Positions 45,136 to 53,438 of a DNA stretch of 64,000 nt are shown here, piece by piece. The stretch comes from Clostridia bacterium (GTDB taxonomy: Bacteria; Bacillota; Clostridia; Christensenellales; CAG-138). The stretch lies in NCBI GenBank assembly GCA_003246365.1, contig QKAN01000216.1, positions 1-64,000 of the forward strand, read 5' to 3'. Position numbers and translations under genes: made by a program. The notes under the pieces are model-generated. The model saw nothing but the letters and a program-made list of their open reading frames with translations, ran no database searches and was not told the origin of the DNA. Each line of letters begins with the position of its first letter. Within the stretch, counting starts at the first letter, position 1.

Positions 45136-45774
45136 ATGCTTTCCATCGTTCTTCTTCGGCACGGCAAGACCAAAGGCAACCTCGCGGGACGCTACAACGG
45201 CAGGACGGACGATCCGCTCTGTGCGGAGGGAATCGCCGAGGCCGAAACCGCGCGGCATTTTCCGGAGATCAAACTGGCGTATGCCAGCCCGTTGCAACGC
45301 ACGCAACAGACCTCGCGCATTTGCTTTCCAAATGCGGAGATTGTAACCGTACCGGATTTGAGAGAGATGGACTTTGGCGATTTTGAGGGGCGCTCCGCAG
45401 CCGAAATGGAACAGGATAAGGATTATAACGCCTGGCTTGAGGGCGGTTGCATAGACGCTTGCCCGAACGGGGAGAGCGTGCCCGGGTTTGCAAAGCGCGC
45501 ATCTGCGGCGTTTGCCGGCGCGGTTGCCGACGCGATTGCCCGCGGAGAGTCGCGCGTTGGATTCGCGGTTCACGGCGGCATTATTATGGCGCTCATGACG
45601 GCGTTTTCCGGCTCGGATGCGTTATACCATACATGGTATGTTTTGAATTGCGGCGGATATGAGGTGACCATCGACGAAAAAACGTGGGCGGATAAAAAGC
45701 AGTTTTCCAGCTATGCGTTGTTCGGCGAACAGGGACAGAGTAAAACGATTGTCGGGCGTGAGCTTGACGCATAA
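45136..45774 (+). CDS. Histidine phosphatase family protein (possible alpha-ribazole phosphatase)
   Basis: A 212 aa phosphoglycerate-mutase-like phosphatase: LLRHGKT at the N-terminus (phospho-accepting His), SPLQRTQQT, and AVHGG (second His). AAAGGAG fixes the start; the track ORF has 16 extra codons. It follows the riboswitch-controlled importer in the same direction, and CobC-type alpha-ribazole phosphatases belong to this family. The corrinoid link is inference from position. Confidence 0.85.
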   Translation: MLSIVLLRHGKTKGNLAGRYNGRTDDPLCAEGIAEAETARHFPEIKLAYASPLQRTQQTSRICFPNAEIVTVPDLREMDFGDFEGRSAAEMEQDKDYNAWLEGGCIDACPNGESVPGFAKRASAAFAGAVADAIARGESRVGFAVHGGIIMALMTAFSGSDALYHTWYVLNCGGYEVTIDEKTWADKKQFSSYALFGEQGQSKTIVGRELDA

Positions 45775-45786
45775 CAACGAAAAACA

Positions 45787-45826
45787 AAAAAAGCGGCGGC
45801 ATGGAAAAACCATACCGCCGCTTTTT
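45787..45826. terminator. Bidirectional terminator
   Basis: AAAAAGCGGCGG-c-ATGG-aaaaa-CCAT-a-CCGCCGCTTTTT, T-runs on both strands; ends the corrinoid cluster and the convergent ECF gene. Confidence 0.9.
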
Positions 45827-45838
45827 ATGAGCAGCATT

Positions 45839-46375
45839 TTATTCTGTAATTAGATGCGATTTTTTCAGGGAAAGTATGAGTACGGGGATGATGGCTAGTT
45901 GAATGATGATGCCCGGCAGAGCGGTGGCAAACGCGGCGGTTGTCCAGATAGCGAACGAATAGGCACCCGCACGGAAGATCAACGCGTTGAGCAAACCAAA
46001 CACAAGGCGACCGGCCAGCATTGCGCCAATGAGCGAAATATAGAGATCCAATATGAGCTTTCCGGTACGGATATACCGCATGAGCAGACCGGAAACCAAC
46101 CCGTATACCGCAAGTTCGCAGAGCATGCTTGGTAAATATGCCATCGGCGGCATACCTGTGAATATGCTCGAAAGAAGCGGTGTCAGAACGCCGCATGCCA
46201 GCCCGTAGGGCCAGCCGCAGACAAGACCGCAGAGCAGTACCGGAATGTGCATCGGTAGAAAAATACTGCCCGCGTTGGCGATAGAGTGAAACGCGAGCGG
46301 GAGCACAACGCCAAGGGCGATGCAAAGTCCGGCAAGGATAAGGCGTTTTGTTTTGTTCATGATGAATCGATACAT
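45839..46375 (-). CDS. ECF transporter S component
   Basis: A 178 aa membrane protein with about six helices, typical of energy-coupling-factor substrate-binding subunits (AGLCIALGVVLPLAFHSI, FLPMHIPVLLCGLVCGWPYGLACGVLTPLLSS). AAGGAG precedes the ATG. The ATPase/T subunits are not in the window. Its leader contains a promoter, several hairpins and a terminator, so it is regulated by premature termination. The substrate is a vitamin or precursor; alpha-ribazole is a possibility given the corrinoid genes next door, but is unproven. Confidence 0.87.
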   Translation of the reverse strand: MYRFIMNKTKRLILAGLCIALGVVLPLAFHSIANAGSIFLPMHIPVLLCGLVCGWPYGLACGVLTPLLSSIFTGMPPMAYLPSMLCELAVYGLVSGLLMRYIRTGKLILDLYISLIGAMLAGRLVFGLLNALIFRAGAYSFAIWTTAAFATALPGIIIQLAIIPVLILSLKKSHLITE

Positions 46376-46405
46376 GTAGATTTACTCCTTTTATATTTTT
46401 TTACA

Positions 46406-46465
46406 ACAAAAAACAGCCGCGAGGACCGTTCCAGCTTGACCGGAACAAGTAGCCTTCGTGGCTGT
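46406..46465 (-). terminator. Attenuator terminator in the ECF leader
   Basis: Minus strand: ACAGCC-a-CGA-a-GG pairs with CC-TCG-c-GGCTGT, with an inner GTTCC/GGAAC helix, then TTTTTT. Located just before the ribosome-binding site of the ECF gene. Confidence 0.75.
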
Positions 46466-46560
46466 ATTATGCGAAAGGATTGTAGTTTTGTCCGCCTTCG
46501 TGGCGAGTTGCTTTAAGCACGTTTGCTTAAAACTCGTTCATCTTCGTGATGAACTCAATG
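46465..46560 (-). ncRNA. Structured leader RNA of the ECF gene (unknown class)
   Basis: Minus-strand hairpins in order: GTTCATC-ACGAA-GATGAAC, GAGTT(TTAAGC-AAACGT-GCTTAA)AACTC, CGCC-ACGAA-GGCG, and AGCC-ACGAA-GGCT, the last overlapping the terminator. Three share the loop ACGAA. No known riboswitch signature was recognised. Confidence 0.5.
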
Positions 46561-46565
46561 CGATT

Positions 46566-46595
46566 ATTTTACAGACGATATCACCATGCTGTCAA
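46566..46595 (-). promoter_or_regulatory. Promoter of the ECF leader
   Basis: Minus strand TTGACA, 18-nt spacer, TAAAAT. Confidence 0.65.
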
Positions 46596-46613
46596 GATAT
46601 AACAGCGAATGGG

Positions 46614-47048
46614 TCATGATACGACAGTTGTCTCCAAAAAGCGACGATCCAATTCATCGAGCGTCAGGGAAATCAGTTCTTTGATTCCATACGGACCGAG
46701 ACCTGCAACATAGCTGCCGCAAAGATTCATTGGAATCAGCAGACGAACGGCGGGACTTTGACCAACGGCAACTGCGATTGCCGGTGTGATCTCTCCCATC
46801 ATAGAATCCGCTAGCACGATGCCAAGCGGGCCAATGATGCAATCCGCCGTACGGCAGTTGACGAGAACCGCATTTTCACCGGTGCCCGCGCGTACTGCGC
46901 CCGCTTTTATCATCGTTGTTGTCGCTACGCTGTTTGTGCCTGTGGCAATAATTTCATAACGGTCGGTTCGGGACGACAACAATTCGATGATCAGCTTCCC
47001 AATACGGCCGCCCTGACCGTCAATCACGAGAACAACAGGTTTACTCAT
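46614..47048 (-). CDS. DUF3842 family protein
   Basis: A 144 aa protein of the DUF3842 family (VLVIDGQGGRIGKLIIELL..., NCRTADCIIGPLGIVLADSMMGEITPAIAVAVGQSPAVRLLIPMN). The N-terminal glycine-rich strand-loop resembles a nucleotide-binding fold. It lies between a TetR gene and the ECF leader, all on the minus strand. The family has no known function; association with an ECF transporter hints at a vitamin or cofactor role. Confidence 0.85.
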   Translation of the reverse strand: MSKPVVLVIDGQGGRIGKLIIELLSSRTDRYEIIATGTNSVATTTMIKAGAVRAGTGENAVLVNCRTADCIIGPLGIVLADSMMGEITPAIAVAVGQSPAVRLLIPMNLCGSYVAGLGPYGIKELISLTLDELDRRFLETTVVS

Positions 47049-47084
47049 ATATTCTTCCTTTCCTGAAAGGCAGGGGTGATTCGC

Positions 47085-47660
47085 TTATCGCATAAACGCG
47101 TTTAATCCGTTCAGCGTCAACCGTTCAATTTGTGCTGCAACAATTTGCGGCGGCTGGGGGATGCCCTGACGCACCCATTCGCGGATAACGGCGACGCTGC
47201 CGTTGACCGAATATGTATATAGAATTTCCTGCAATGCCGCATCCGCGCGTATTCCGGCGGAACGCCAGGAAATCATTGTCTGATCATGCGCGAGTGAAAT
47301 TAGCCGCGTGAGAAAATGCGGGTCTCCGTTTTCTGAAAGCAGGATATGGCTCAGCTCGTAGTTTTGCGCAATCGCGAGGCAGATTTCTTCGATAAGCGAT
47401 GAGATGTTCTGTTCTTCGGTGATCTGGTCCAGCGAGCTTTTCACCTTGTCAAACAACTCTTCTTCAACGTTTTCGAGCAAATCTTCCGCGCTTTGAAAAT
47501 GCGTGTAAAACGTGTTGCGGTTAATGCCGGCGCGGCGGCAAAGCTCCGTTGGCGTAATCTTGGAAATCGGCTTATCGCGCAGAAGTTCCAGCAGCGCTTC
47601 GCGCAGGAACATCTTTGTATACAGAACGCGACGGTCGATTTTTTGCGGTGCTTCCGGCAT
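47085..47660 (-). CDS. TetR/AcrR family transcriptional regulator
   Basis: A protein of about 191 aa with helix-turn-helix KITPTELCRRAGINRNTFYTHFQSAEDLLENV and a TetR_C-type domain similar in layout to the regulator at 22982. The start at MPEAPQK has AAGGAG upstream at a rather long distance; the track ORF begins 18 codons earlier. It is 36 nt upstream of the DUF3842 gene on the same strand and probably co-transcribed. Confidence 0.88.
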   Translation of the reverse strand: MPEAPQKIDRRVLYTKMFLREALLELLRDKPISKITPTELCRRAGINRNTFYTHFQSAEDLLENVEEELFDKVKSSLDQITEEQNISSLIEEICLAIAQNYELSHILLSENGDPHFLTRLISLAHDQTMISWRSAGIRADAALQEILYTYSVNGSVAVIREWVRQGIPQPPQIVAAQIERLTLNGLNAFMR

Positions 47661-47985
47661 TGGGTTCAAGAGCTCCTTCCGGTGAAAATTATGATGAACG
47701 AGAAAGTCGAACAATTTCGATGCGTTCGTTAAGTTCCAATAAGTTACTTACCGAACATGCTGTTAAATAAATGGCGTAACGATAGTATGTTGGAAACGAA
47801 AATATTTGTCAAATAAAATCTATGAGTTGATGATCGGGAAAAATCGAGGCGTTAAGCGAAATTACCACCGAGGGTAACTAAACTTACCTACGCAGAACAC
47901 GGCAGTTGCCAAAACAATAGAAATGCTTATCCGAAACACTGAAAAAACGAAGCATCGTACTACCATAGTATTACGGGTGTTCCTG
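47661..47985. other. Gene-free region upstream of the TetR gene
   Basis: Holds the TetR upstream region, with imperfect dyads around aagttacttaccgaac and gggtaactaaacttacc. A weak hairpin TACTA-tgg-TAGTA with TTTTTT some ten bases later may end the minus-strand small-protein transcript. No ORF of note on either strand. Confidence 0.4.
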
Positions 47986-48174
47986 TTAGTCGCCGCAATG
48001 CGAAAATATGGTGAGAACTAAAAGAATGATGAAAACAATCAAAAGAGGCGAGCAACCGCCGCCTCCGCCGTTTCCGCTTGGGCCTTTGCCGCCGCCGTTG
48101 TTGCGATCAAACGCCTGCTTATAGTGCATGTATCCGGTTATGCCTTTTCCGAAGTAGCCATAGTCGTTTTTCAT
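47986..48174 (-). CDS. Small glycine-rich membrane protein
   Basis: A 62 aa protein: a polar N-terminus (YGYFGKGITGYMHYKQAFDRN), a Gly/Ser-rich hinge, and one C-terminal transmembrane helix (PLLIVFIILLVLTIF). Similar FGKG-TGYxHYxQAF peptides occur in clostridia, to my recollection. Its neighbour (48219-48413) begins with a related FFGRNMTG motif and also ends in one helix, so the two may work together. No function known. Confidence 0.65.
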   Translation of the reverse strand: MKNDYGYFGKGITGYMHYKQAFDRNNGGGKGPSGNGGGGGCSPLLIVFIILLVLTIFSHCGD

Positions 48175-48218
48175 ACAAATTCCTATTTCAGATTGAAATG
48201 TGACTGATTCTGATTAAA

Positions 48219-48413
48219 TTATCGTTGGAAACCGCCTAAAATTCCAAGGAGAAAGAGAAAAAGAGGAATACCGACGAGGATCACAATCCAGCCGATATGA
48301 CTGCGTTTTATTCGTTCAGCAGGAATTTTGTCATATTCTGTCATAACGCGGTTTTCCGGACGCGACCCCCAATCTCCGGTCATGTTTCTTCCGAAAAAAC
48401 TATTGTTCGGCAT
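48219..48413 (-). CDS. Small membrane protein with FFGRNMTG motif
   Basis: A 64 aa protein starting at MPNNSFFGRN, with AGGAGG eight bases upstream; the track ORF adds six codons. One transmembrane helix at the C-terminus (IGWIVILVGIPLFLFLLGIL). It precedes the other small membrane protein on the same strand, 44 nt apart. Unknown function. Confidence 0.65.
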   Translation of the reverse strand: MPNNSFFGRNMTGDWGSRPENRVMTEYDKIPAERIKRSHIGWIVILVGIPLFLFLLGILGGFQR

Positions 48414-48544
48414 GGTAACAACCTCCTGCAATCAAAAGTTGAATAGAAGAAAATTGGTTTTTTATACTGCAAGTATGATCGGAAATGTAGCAATATCAAA
48501 CTACCTGTGAAATTCAGCTCGAGTATAATCGCACCGATAAACAC

Positions 48545-48553
48545 ATGATATAA
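48545..48553 (+). promoter_or_regulatory. Extended -10 element before the LRR lipoprotein gene
   Basis: TGATATAAT fits an extended -10; no good -35 box is visible. Confidence 0.4.
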
Positions 48554-48616
48554 TAACAACAAGAATCAAAGCAAGTATCATTCAGGTGATACGAGTATAT
48601 TGAACGGAGTTTACAG

Positions 48617-49405
48617 ATGAAAAGAGTTTTTTGCTGCCTGACGGCAGCTGTTCTTTTGGGCGGACTAACCGCCTGCGCCGGCAACAAAACAACGGAAATT
48701 CCGGAGGCGACCGCGGAGATCGTAACCGTGGAAACGCAGGAAACGCAAAACCCGGAAACAACTGCGCCGGAGGTAATCGAGTTCAACGACGATGTGCTGG
48801 AAGGGCTGATCCGCGAGGCGATGAATCGACCGACCGGAGAGATAACTGTTGCGGAAGCGCAGCAGGTGACCGAACTGGTGTTTCAGATGCAGGGAGTCGA
48901 CCCTGATCAGCCGTATATCCATTCACTAGACGCGCTGAAGTACTTTACCAACCTGACCTATCTCGGGCTTGGGTACGCCGTGCTGAATGCGGACGACCCG
49001 ACCGCTCCGATCGACATTAGTCCGTTGGCTGGCATGACAAAGTTGGAGTCACTCCAATTGGGCGGACTTGTGATCGACGATCTTTCGATTGTCGCGAACA
49101 TGCCGAATTTGATGAGCCTGACTGTGTTTGGCGGAAAACGGCTCAGCGATCTCACCCCGCTGGCCGGGTTGACCAAGCTACAGGCGCTCACGCTGAATAA
49201 CAATCTGATTACGGATGTTAAGCCGCTGTCGGGATTGACGAATCTGATCTATCTGGATCTTCAGGCAAACCAAATTACGGATGTTTCCCCGTTGACTGGA
49301 CTGACAAAACTGAACCGGCTCTTTCTTGCAAACAATCCCATTGAGGATTACTCACCGCTGGACGAGATTCGCGCTGCATTGGAAGAATGGGATTTTTCAT
49401 ACTGA
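48617..49405 (+). CDS. Leucine-rich-repeat lipoprotein
   Basis: A 262 aa exported lipoprotein: signal peptide with lipobox LTAC near residue 19, a Thr/Glu-rich linker, then about five internalin-type leucine-rich repeats (ISPLAGMTKLESLQLGG, LTPLAGLTKLQALTLNNN, VKPLSGLTNLIYLDLQANQ, VSPLTGLTKLNRLFLANN). Such domains bind proteins at the cell surface. No sortase motif. Terminator directly behind. Confidence 0.88.
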   Translation: MKRVFCCLTAAVLLGGLTACAGNKTTEIPEATAEIVTVETQETQNPETTAPEVIEFNDDVLEGLIREAMNRPTGEITVAEAQQVTELVFQMQGVDPDQPYIHSLDALKYFTNLTYLGLGYAVLNADDPTAPIDISPLAGMTKLESLQLGGLVIDDLSIVANMPNLMSLTVFGGKRLSDLTPLAGLTKLQALTLNNNLITDVKPLSGLTNLIYLDLQANQITDVSPLTGLTKLNRLFLANNPIEDYSPLDEIRAALEEWDFSY

Positions 49406-49432
49406 GTTTGTAAGTCAAACGATTTGAGCTTC

Positions 49433-49463
49433 AAACAGACGCCGTAATGACGTCTGTTTTTTA
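49433..49463 (+). terminator. Terminator of the LRR lipoprotein gene
   Basis: AAACAGACG / CGTCTGTTT stem with a nine-base loop, then TTTTA. Confidence 0.8.
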
Positions 49464-49672
49464 CTGAAGTTGTAGAGATTCTAGAAATGCGGTATGATGA
49501 ATTTGGCACAAAAAATAGCAGTCATATCAAACGTAACAAATCGATGAAGAAATACTGAAAAAAGCAAAAAAACGTTGTAAAACAAACAGAACCGACAGGA
49601 AAACAACGGTATACTTGGCCTGAACAAATAAGAAACGAGCTGCGCAATTGCGCAGAATCAGGAGGAACGAGT

Positions 49673-51295
49673 ATGGGTATGTTTTGTTATCAATGTCAGG
49701 AAACAGCAGGCAACAAAGGCTGCACGGTACGCGGCGTTTGCGGAAAATCGGAGGATATTTCCAATCGCATGGACCTGTTGTTGTATGTGCTCAAAGGAAT
49801 CTCGGATATCGTGGTGCGGGACGGGCTGGACAGCAAGGAACTCGACGAGGTAAACGGCGAGGTGCTCACGAGCCTGTTTATGACGATTACGAACGCAAAC
49901 TTCGACAGCGACGCCATCGAACGGCAGATCATCAAAATACTCGCACTGCGAGACAGCCTCCGCCCCTGCAAGGGAACCTATCATGACGCGGCGACGTTTA
50001 CCGTTTCCGGCACGACGCAGATGCTGCAAAAAGCGGCTGAAGTCGGCGTACTAATGACAGAGAACGAAGATGTTCGCTCCCTGCGCGAACTGATTGTTTA
50101 CGGAATCAAAGGCCTAGCGGCATATGCCGAACACGCGCGCAATCTCGGCAGTAAAGACGACGATATTTCCGCGTTTATCTATGAGGCGCTCGCCGCAACG
50201 CTGGACGATACGCTCTCGGCGGATGCGCTCACCGCGCTTGTGCTCAAAACGGGTTCATACGGCGTAAAGACGATGGCGATGCTGGACGCGGCGAACACCG
50301 CGCGCTACGGCACGCCGGAGATCACAAAGGTGAACATCGGCGTGCGCGGCAATCCGGCTATCCTTGTTTCCGGTCACGATCTGGTCGACTTGGAACAATT
50401 GCTGGAACAAACGCGCGGAACAGGCGTGGATGTTTACACACACGGCGAGATGCTGCCCGCGCATGCGTATCCCGCGTTTAAAAAATACGATAACTTCGTC
50501 GGCAACTACGGCAACGCCTGGTGGAAACAGCTCACGGAGTTTGAGTCTTTCCATGGCCCGATTCTCTTTACCACAAACTGCATCGTGCCGCCGAAGAGCG
50601 AAGAGATTCGCGCGCGCATCTTTACCACCGGCGCGGCGGGGTTCCCCGGCTGCAAACACATCAAAGCAAATGCCGACGGAAAGAAGGATTTCTCCGGACT
50701 GATCGCGCTTGCAAAAACATTGCCGGCTCCGGAAGAGATTGAGCATGGCGAAATCGTCAACGGATTTGCGCATGCGCAGGTGCTCGCGCTGGCGGACAAG
50801 GTAATCGACGCGGTCAAGAGCGGCGCGATCAAGAAATTCTTCGTCATGGCGGGTTGCGACGGGCGCATGAAGAGCCGCGATTATTACACCGAATTTGCGG
50901 AAAAACTGCCAAAGGACACCGTGATCCTGACCGCGGGCTGCGCGAAATACCGCTATAACAAACTCAATCTTGGAGACATCGGCGGCATACCGCGCGTGCT
51001 GGACGCGGGACAGTGCAACGACAGCTATTCGCTCGTGGTCATCGCGCAGAAGCTGGCGGAGGCGTTCCAGCTCAACAGCGTCAACGAACTGCCGCTGGCG
51101 TTTAACATTGCCTGGTATGAGCAGAAGGCGGTTATCGTACTCCTTGCGCTGCTTTCACTGGGCGTGAAAAACATTCACCTCGGCCCGACACTTCCGGGTT
51201 TCCTCTCGCCAAACGTGGCGAAGGTGCTTGTGGATACGTTCGGCATCGCCGGCGTAGGAAATGTGGACGACGACATCGCCCTTTTCCTCAACTGA
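49673..51295 (+). CDS. hcp: Hybrid cluster protein (hydroxylamine reductase)
   Basis: A 540 aa hybrid cluster protein. The N-terminal [20 protein letters not shown] holds the cubane cluster; later Cys and Glu residues ([25 protein letters not shown]) bind the hybrid Fe-S-O cluster. Members reduce hydroxylamine or nitric oxide and protect against nitrosative stress. GGAGG precedes the ATG. Upstream, TTGT-aaa-ACAA (49575-49585) could be a regulator site of the HcpR/CRP type. Confidence 0.95.
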   Translation: MGMFCYQCQETAGNKGCTVRGVCGKSEDISNRMDLLLYVLKGISDIVVRDGLDSKELDEVNGEVLTSLFMTITNANFDSDAIERQIIKILALRDSLRPCKGTYHDAATFTVSGTTQMLQKAAEVGVLMTENEDVRSLRELIVYGIKGLAAYAEHARNLGSKDDDISAFIYEALAATLDDTLSADALTALVLKTGSYGVKTMAMLDAANTARYGTPEITKVNIGVRGNPAILVSGHDLVDLEQLLEQTRGTGVDVYTHGEMLPAHAYPAFKKYDNFVGNYGNAWWKQLTEFESFHGPILFTTNCIVPPKSEEIRARIFTTGAAGFPGCKHIKANADGKKDFSGLIALAKTLPAPEEIEHGEIVNGFAHAQVLALADKVIDAVKSGAIKKFFVMAGCDGRMKSRDYYTEFAEKLPKDTVILTAGCAKYRYNKLNLGDIGGIPRVLDAGQCNDSYSLVVIAQKLAEAFQLNSVNELPLAFNIAWYEQKAVIVLLALLSLGVKNIHLGPTLPGFLSPNVAKVLVDTFGIAGVGNVDDDIALFLN

Positions 51296-51311
51296 GCTCG
51301 TATAATAAGAA

Positions 51312-51343
51312 AACGTCCCTGCCGGAATCTCCGGCGGGGACGT
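51312..51343. terminator. Terminator between hcp and the PPC gene
   Basis: AACGTCCC-tg-CCGG-aatct-CCGG-c-GGGGACGTT; the T-rich tract is stronger on the minus strand (ttttcttattata). Confidence 0.75.
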
Positions 51344-51371
51344 TCGCGTTATTATGATTATCAATTGAGAC

Positions 51372-51797
51372 TTATAGCGTCATCAAATTCAGTCCGACTT
51401 CGTCTGAAAACGCGCGCTCAATTGGTTCGGAACAAATCTGGATAAAGATTTCCGCCGTTGCGCCAACCACGCCGCTGGTCAGATGCCCACCGAACGCGCG
51501 GCCTTCAACGTCGCCCAGCACGACGTGCATGTGGACATATGCCTGCCCATCCTTGGTAGAGAGATTGCCTGTGAGCGCGGCGATTTCAAGCGGCTGCTGC
51601 AATGTTGTTTTATGATACACCTTTTCCGTTGGGTCGAACAACCCGATTTCCGCGGAGCGCACCGCGCCAATTCCGCTGACTGTTCCGGAAGAAATTTGGT
51701 ATGTCTTTGCGGCTTCCAGCACGCAAGAGACAATCTCTTCTCCGACCGCGAGGCAGAGAACGAGCGTTTGACCGTGATTGAGCAGTTTTGCCTGCAT
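51372..51797 (-). CDS. PPC/DUF296 domain-containing protein
   Basis: A 141 aa single-domain PPC protein. VHMHVVLGD and FGGHL carry the conserved histidines; GTVSGIGAVRSAEIGLFD matches the family's trimer core. Bacterial members are often called DNA-binding by homology to plant AT-hook proteins, but this one has no AT-hook. Function unknown. Monocistronic. Confidence 0.85.
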   Translation of the reverse strand: MQAKLLNHGQTLVLCLAVGEEIVSCVLEAAKTYQISSGTVSGIGAVRSAEIGLFDPTEKVYHKTTLQQPLEIAALTGNLSTKDGQAYVHMHVVLGDVEGRAFGGHLTSGVVGATAEIFIQICSEPIERAFSDEVGLNLMTL

Positions 51798-51959
51798 AAA
51801 TACATTCCTCCGATGCTTCGGAAATTTGCGCAGATAATTCTGTGCCTGTCGTTATCATACCCCTGTTTTGGCTGGAATACCAGCCATTGCGTATCCGCAC
51901 GCTTATGTTAAGATAGAATCAGTTATTAAGGTATCTCACGTCTGACGGAGGGATAGAAT

Positions 51960-53282
51960 ATGAAGTTTTTAATCATCGGTGCAAACGCAGCGGGGATGAG
52001 CGCGGCCTCCCGCATCAAACGCAGACAGCCGGAATGCGAAGTGACCGTATTGGAGCAGACATTCGAGGTGTCTTACGGCGCATGCGGGCTGCCGTATTAT
52101 ATTGCGGGTCTCAACGACGATCTGGATTTGGTACGGATTCGCAGTGTGTCCGATTTTGAAGAAAACGGAATCATCATGCGCATGGGGTATTCTGCGGAAC
52201 AAATCGACTTTTCGAACAAGACGGTTTCGGGACATGATTCCGAAGGAAACCAGTTTTATGCGGGATATGATCGATTGCTGATTGCCAGCGGTGCATCGCC
52301 CAGGCGGCTGAACGTACCCGGGGAACAAACGGCCGGTGTTTTTACGCTGAAAACACCGCAGGATGCACAAATGATTCGCGATGCGATTCTACCGAAGCGC
52401 GGCAATGTTGTTATCATCGGCGGCGGCGCTATCGGGATGGAGCTTGCCGAAGCGTGTCTGCTGCAAAAGGTGAAAAGCCTTCGCGTGATAGAAGCTACGA
52501 ATCAACTGCTGCCGGGGTTTCAGGAAGAATTTGCGAGCGCGGCTCTGGATGAATTGACCAGCCACGGGGCGCACATACATTTAGGCGAGCGGGTCACCGC
52601 GATTAGCGGAACGGAACATGTTACCTCCGTCGTAACGGAAAAAGGCGAATATGAGGCCGACGTGGTCATTGTTTCCGTGGGTGTTATACCGAACACAGCC
52701 TTTGCGCACGGTTTGATCAAACTGCCAAACGGCGCCATTGCGACCGACGGCGCGATGAAGACGAGCGAGACGGATGTGTTTGCTGCGGGTGATTGCGCAA
52801 GCGTTTGGCACGAACTTTTGCAAAAGCCGGTGTATTTTCCGCTCGGCACGTATGCCAATAAGCAGGGGCGACTTGCAGGGGACAGCATGTGCGATAAACC
52901 CGTGAACTATCAGCGCGCGCTCGGCAGCGCTATGCTGCATTGTATGGGTTTGGAATTCGCCAAGACAGGCATTATGGAAACGGAAGCAAAACTGGCCGGA
53001 ATCGACGCAAAGAGTATTACGGTTCACGCATACTCACACCCGCGTTATTACCCGAACGCCTGCGATATCGTAATGAAACTCTGTTACCGCGAGCCGGATC
53101 GCGTTCTGCTCGGCGCGCAAATTATGGGGGAGCGGGACGCCGCGATTCGTATCGATTTGTTTGCGCTCGCAATCGACCGCGGCATGACGACGGAGGAGCT
53201 GGGATTTGCGGACTTTGGCTATGCGCCGCCGTTTTCCGGCGTGTGGGATGCCGTCGCCGTTGCGGCAAACGCGGCAAAATAG
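51960..53282 (+). CDS. FAD-dependent pyridine nucleotide-disulfide oxidoreductase (CoA-disulfide reductase/NADH oxidase-like)
   Basis: A 440 aa flavoprotein. FAD motif IIGANAAGMSAASRI, active-site Cys42 in YGACGLPYY, NAD motif VVIIGGGAIGMELAEA, second FAD motif TDVFAAGDCA, and a C-terminal dimerisation domain. The single redox Cys groups it with CoA-disulfide reductases and NADH oxidases rather than thioredoxin reductases. No linked sulfurtransferase domain. Likely an oxidative-stress enzyme. Confidence 0.92.
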   Translation: MKFLIIGANAAGMSAASRIKRRQPECEVTVLEQTFEVSYGACGLPYYIAGLNDDLDLVRIRSVSDFEENGIIMRMGYSAEQIDFSNKTVSGHDSEGNQFYAGYDRLLIASGASPRRLNVPGEQTAGVFTLKTPQDAQMIRDAILPKRGNVVIIGGGAIGMELAEACLLQKVKSLRVIEATNQLLPGFQEEFASAALDELTSHGAHIHLGERVTAISGTEHVTSVVTEKGEYEADVVIVSVGVIPNTAFAHGLIKLPNGAIATDGAMKTSETDVFAAGDCASVWHELLQKPVYFPLGTYANKQGRLAGDSMCDKPVNYQRALGSAMLHCMGLEFAKTGIMETEAKLAGIDAKSITVHAYSHPRYYPNACDIVMKLCYREPDRVLLGAQIMGERDAAIRIDLFALAIDRGMTTEELGFADFGYAPPFSGVWDAVAVAANAAK

Positions 53283-53380
53283 AGAATCTACGAGATAGAA
53301 ATCTACATTAAATATTAGACCGCCTTCGGGCGGTTTTTTGTTCAATCGATCAGATATATCAAAAAGATATATAAAAAGCG

Positions 53381-53409
53381 TTGACAAGCAGAATAATTCT
53401 GCTAATATA
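53381..53409 (+). promoter_or_regulatory. Promoter with palindromic operator for the PadR gene
   Basis: TTGACA at 53381, an AATATA/TAATAT -10 region, and a perfect palindrome AGCAGAA-taa-TTCTGCT filling the spacer (53387-53403). Flanking AGATATAT motifs are also repeated. Suggests autoregulation. Confidence 0.6.
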
Positions 53410-53438
53410 TATCTAACAGATATAAAGAAGGCGAACGC

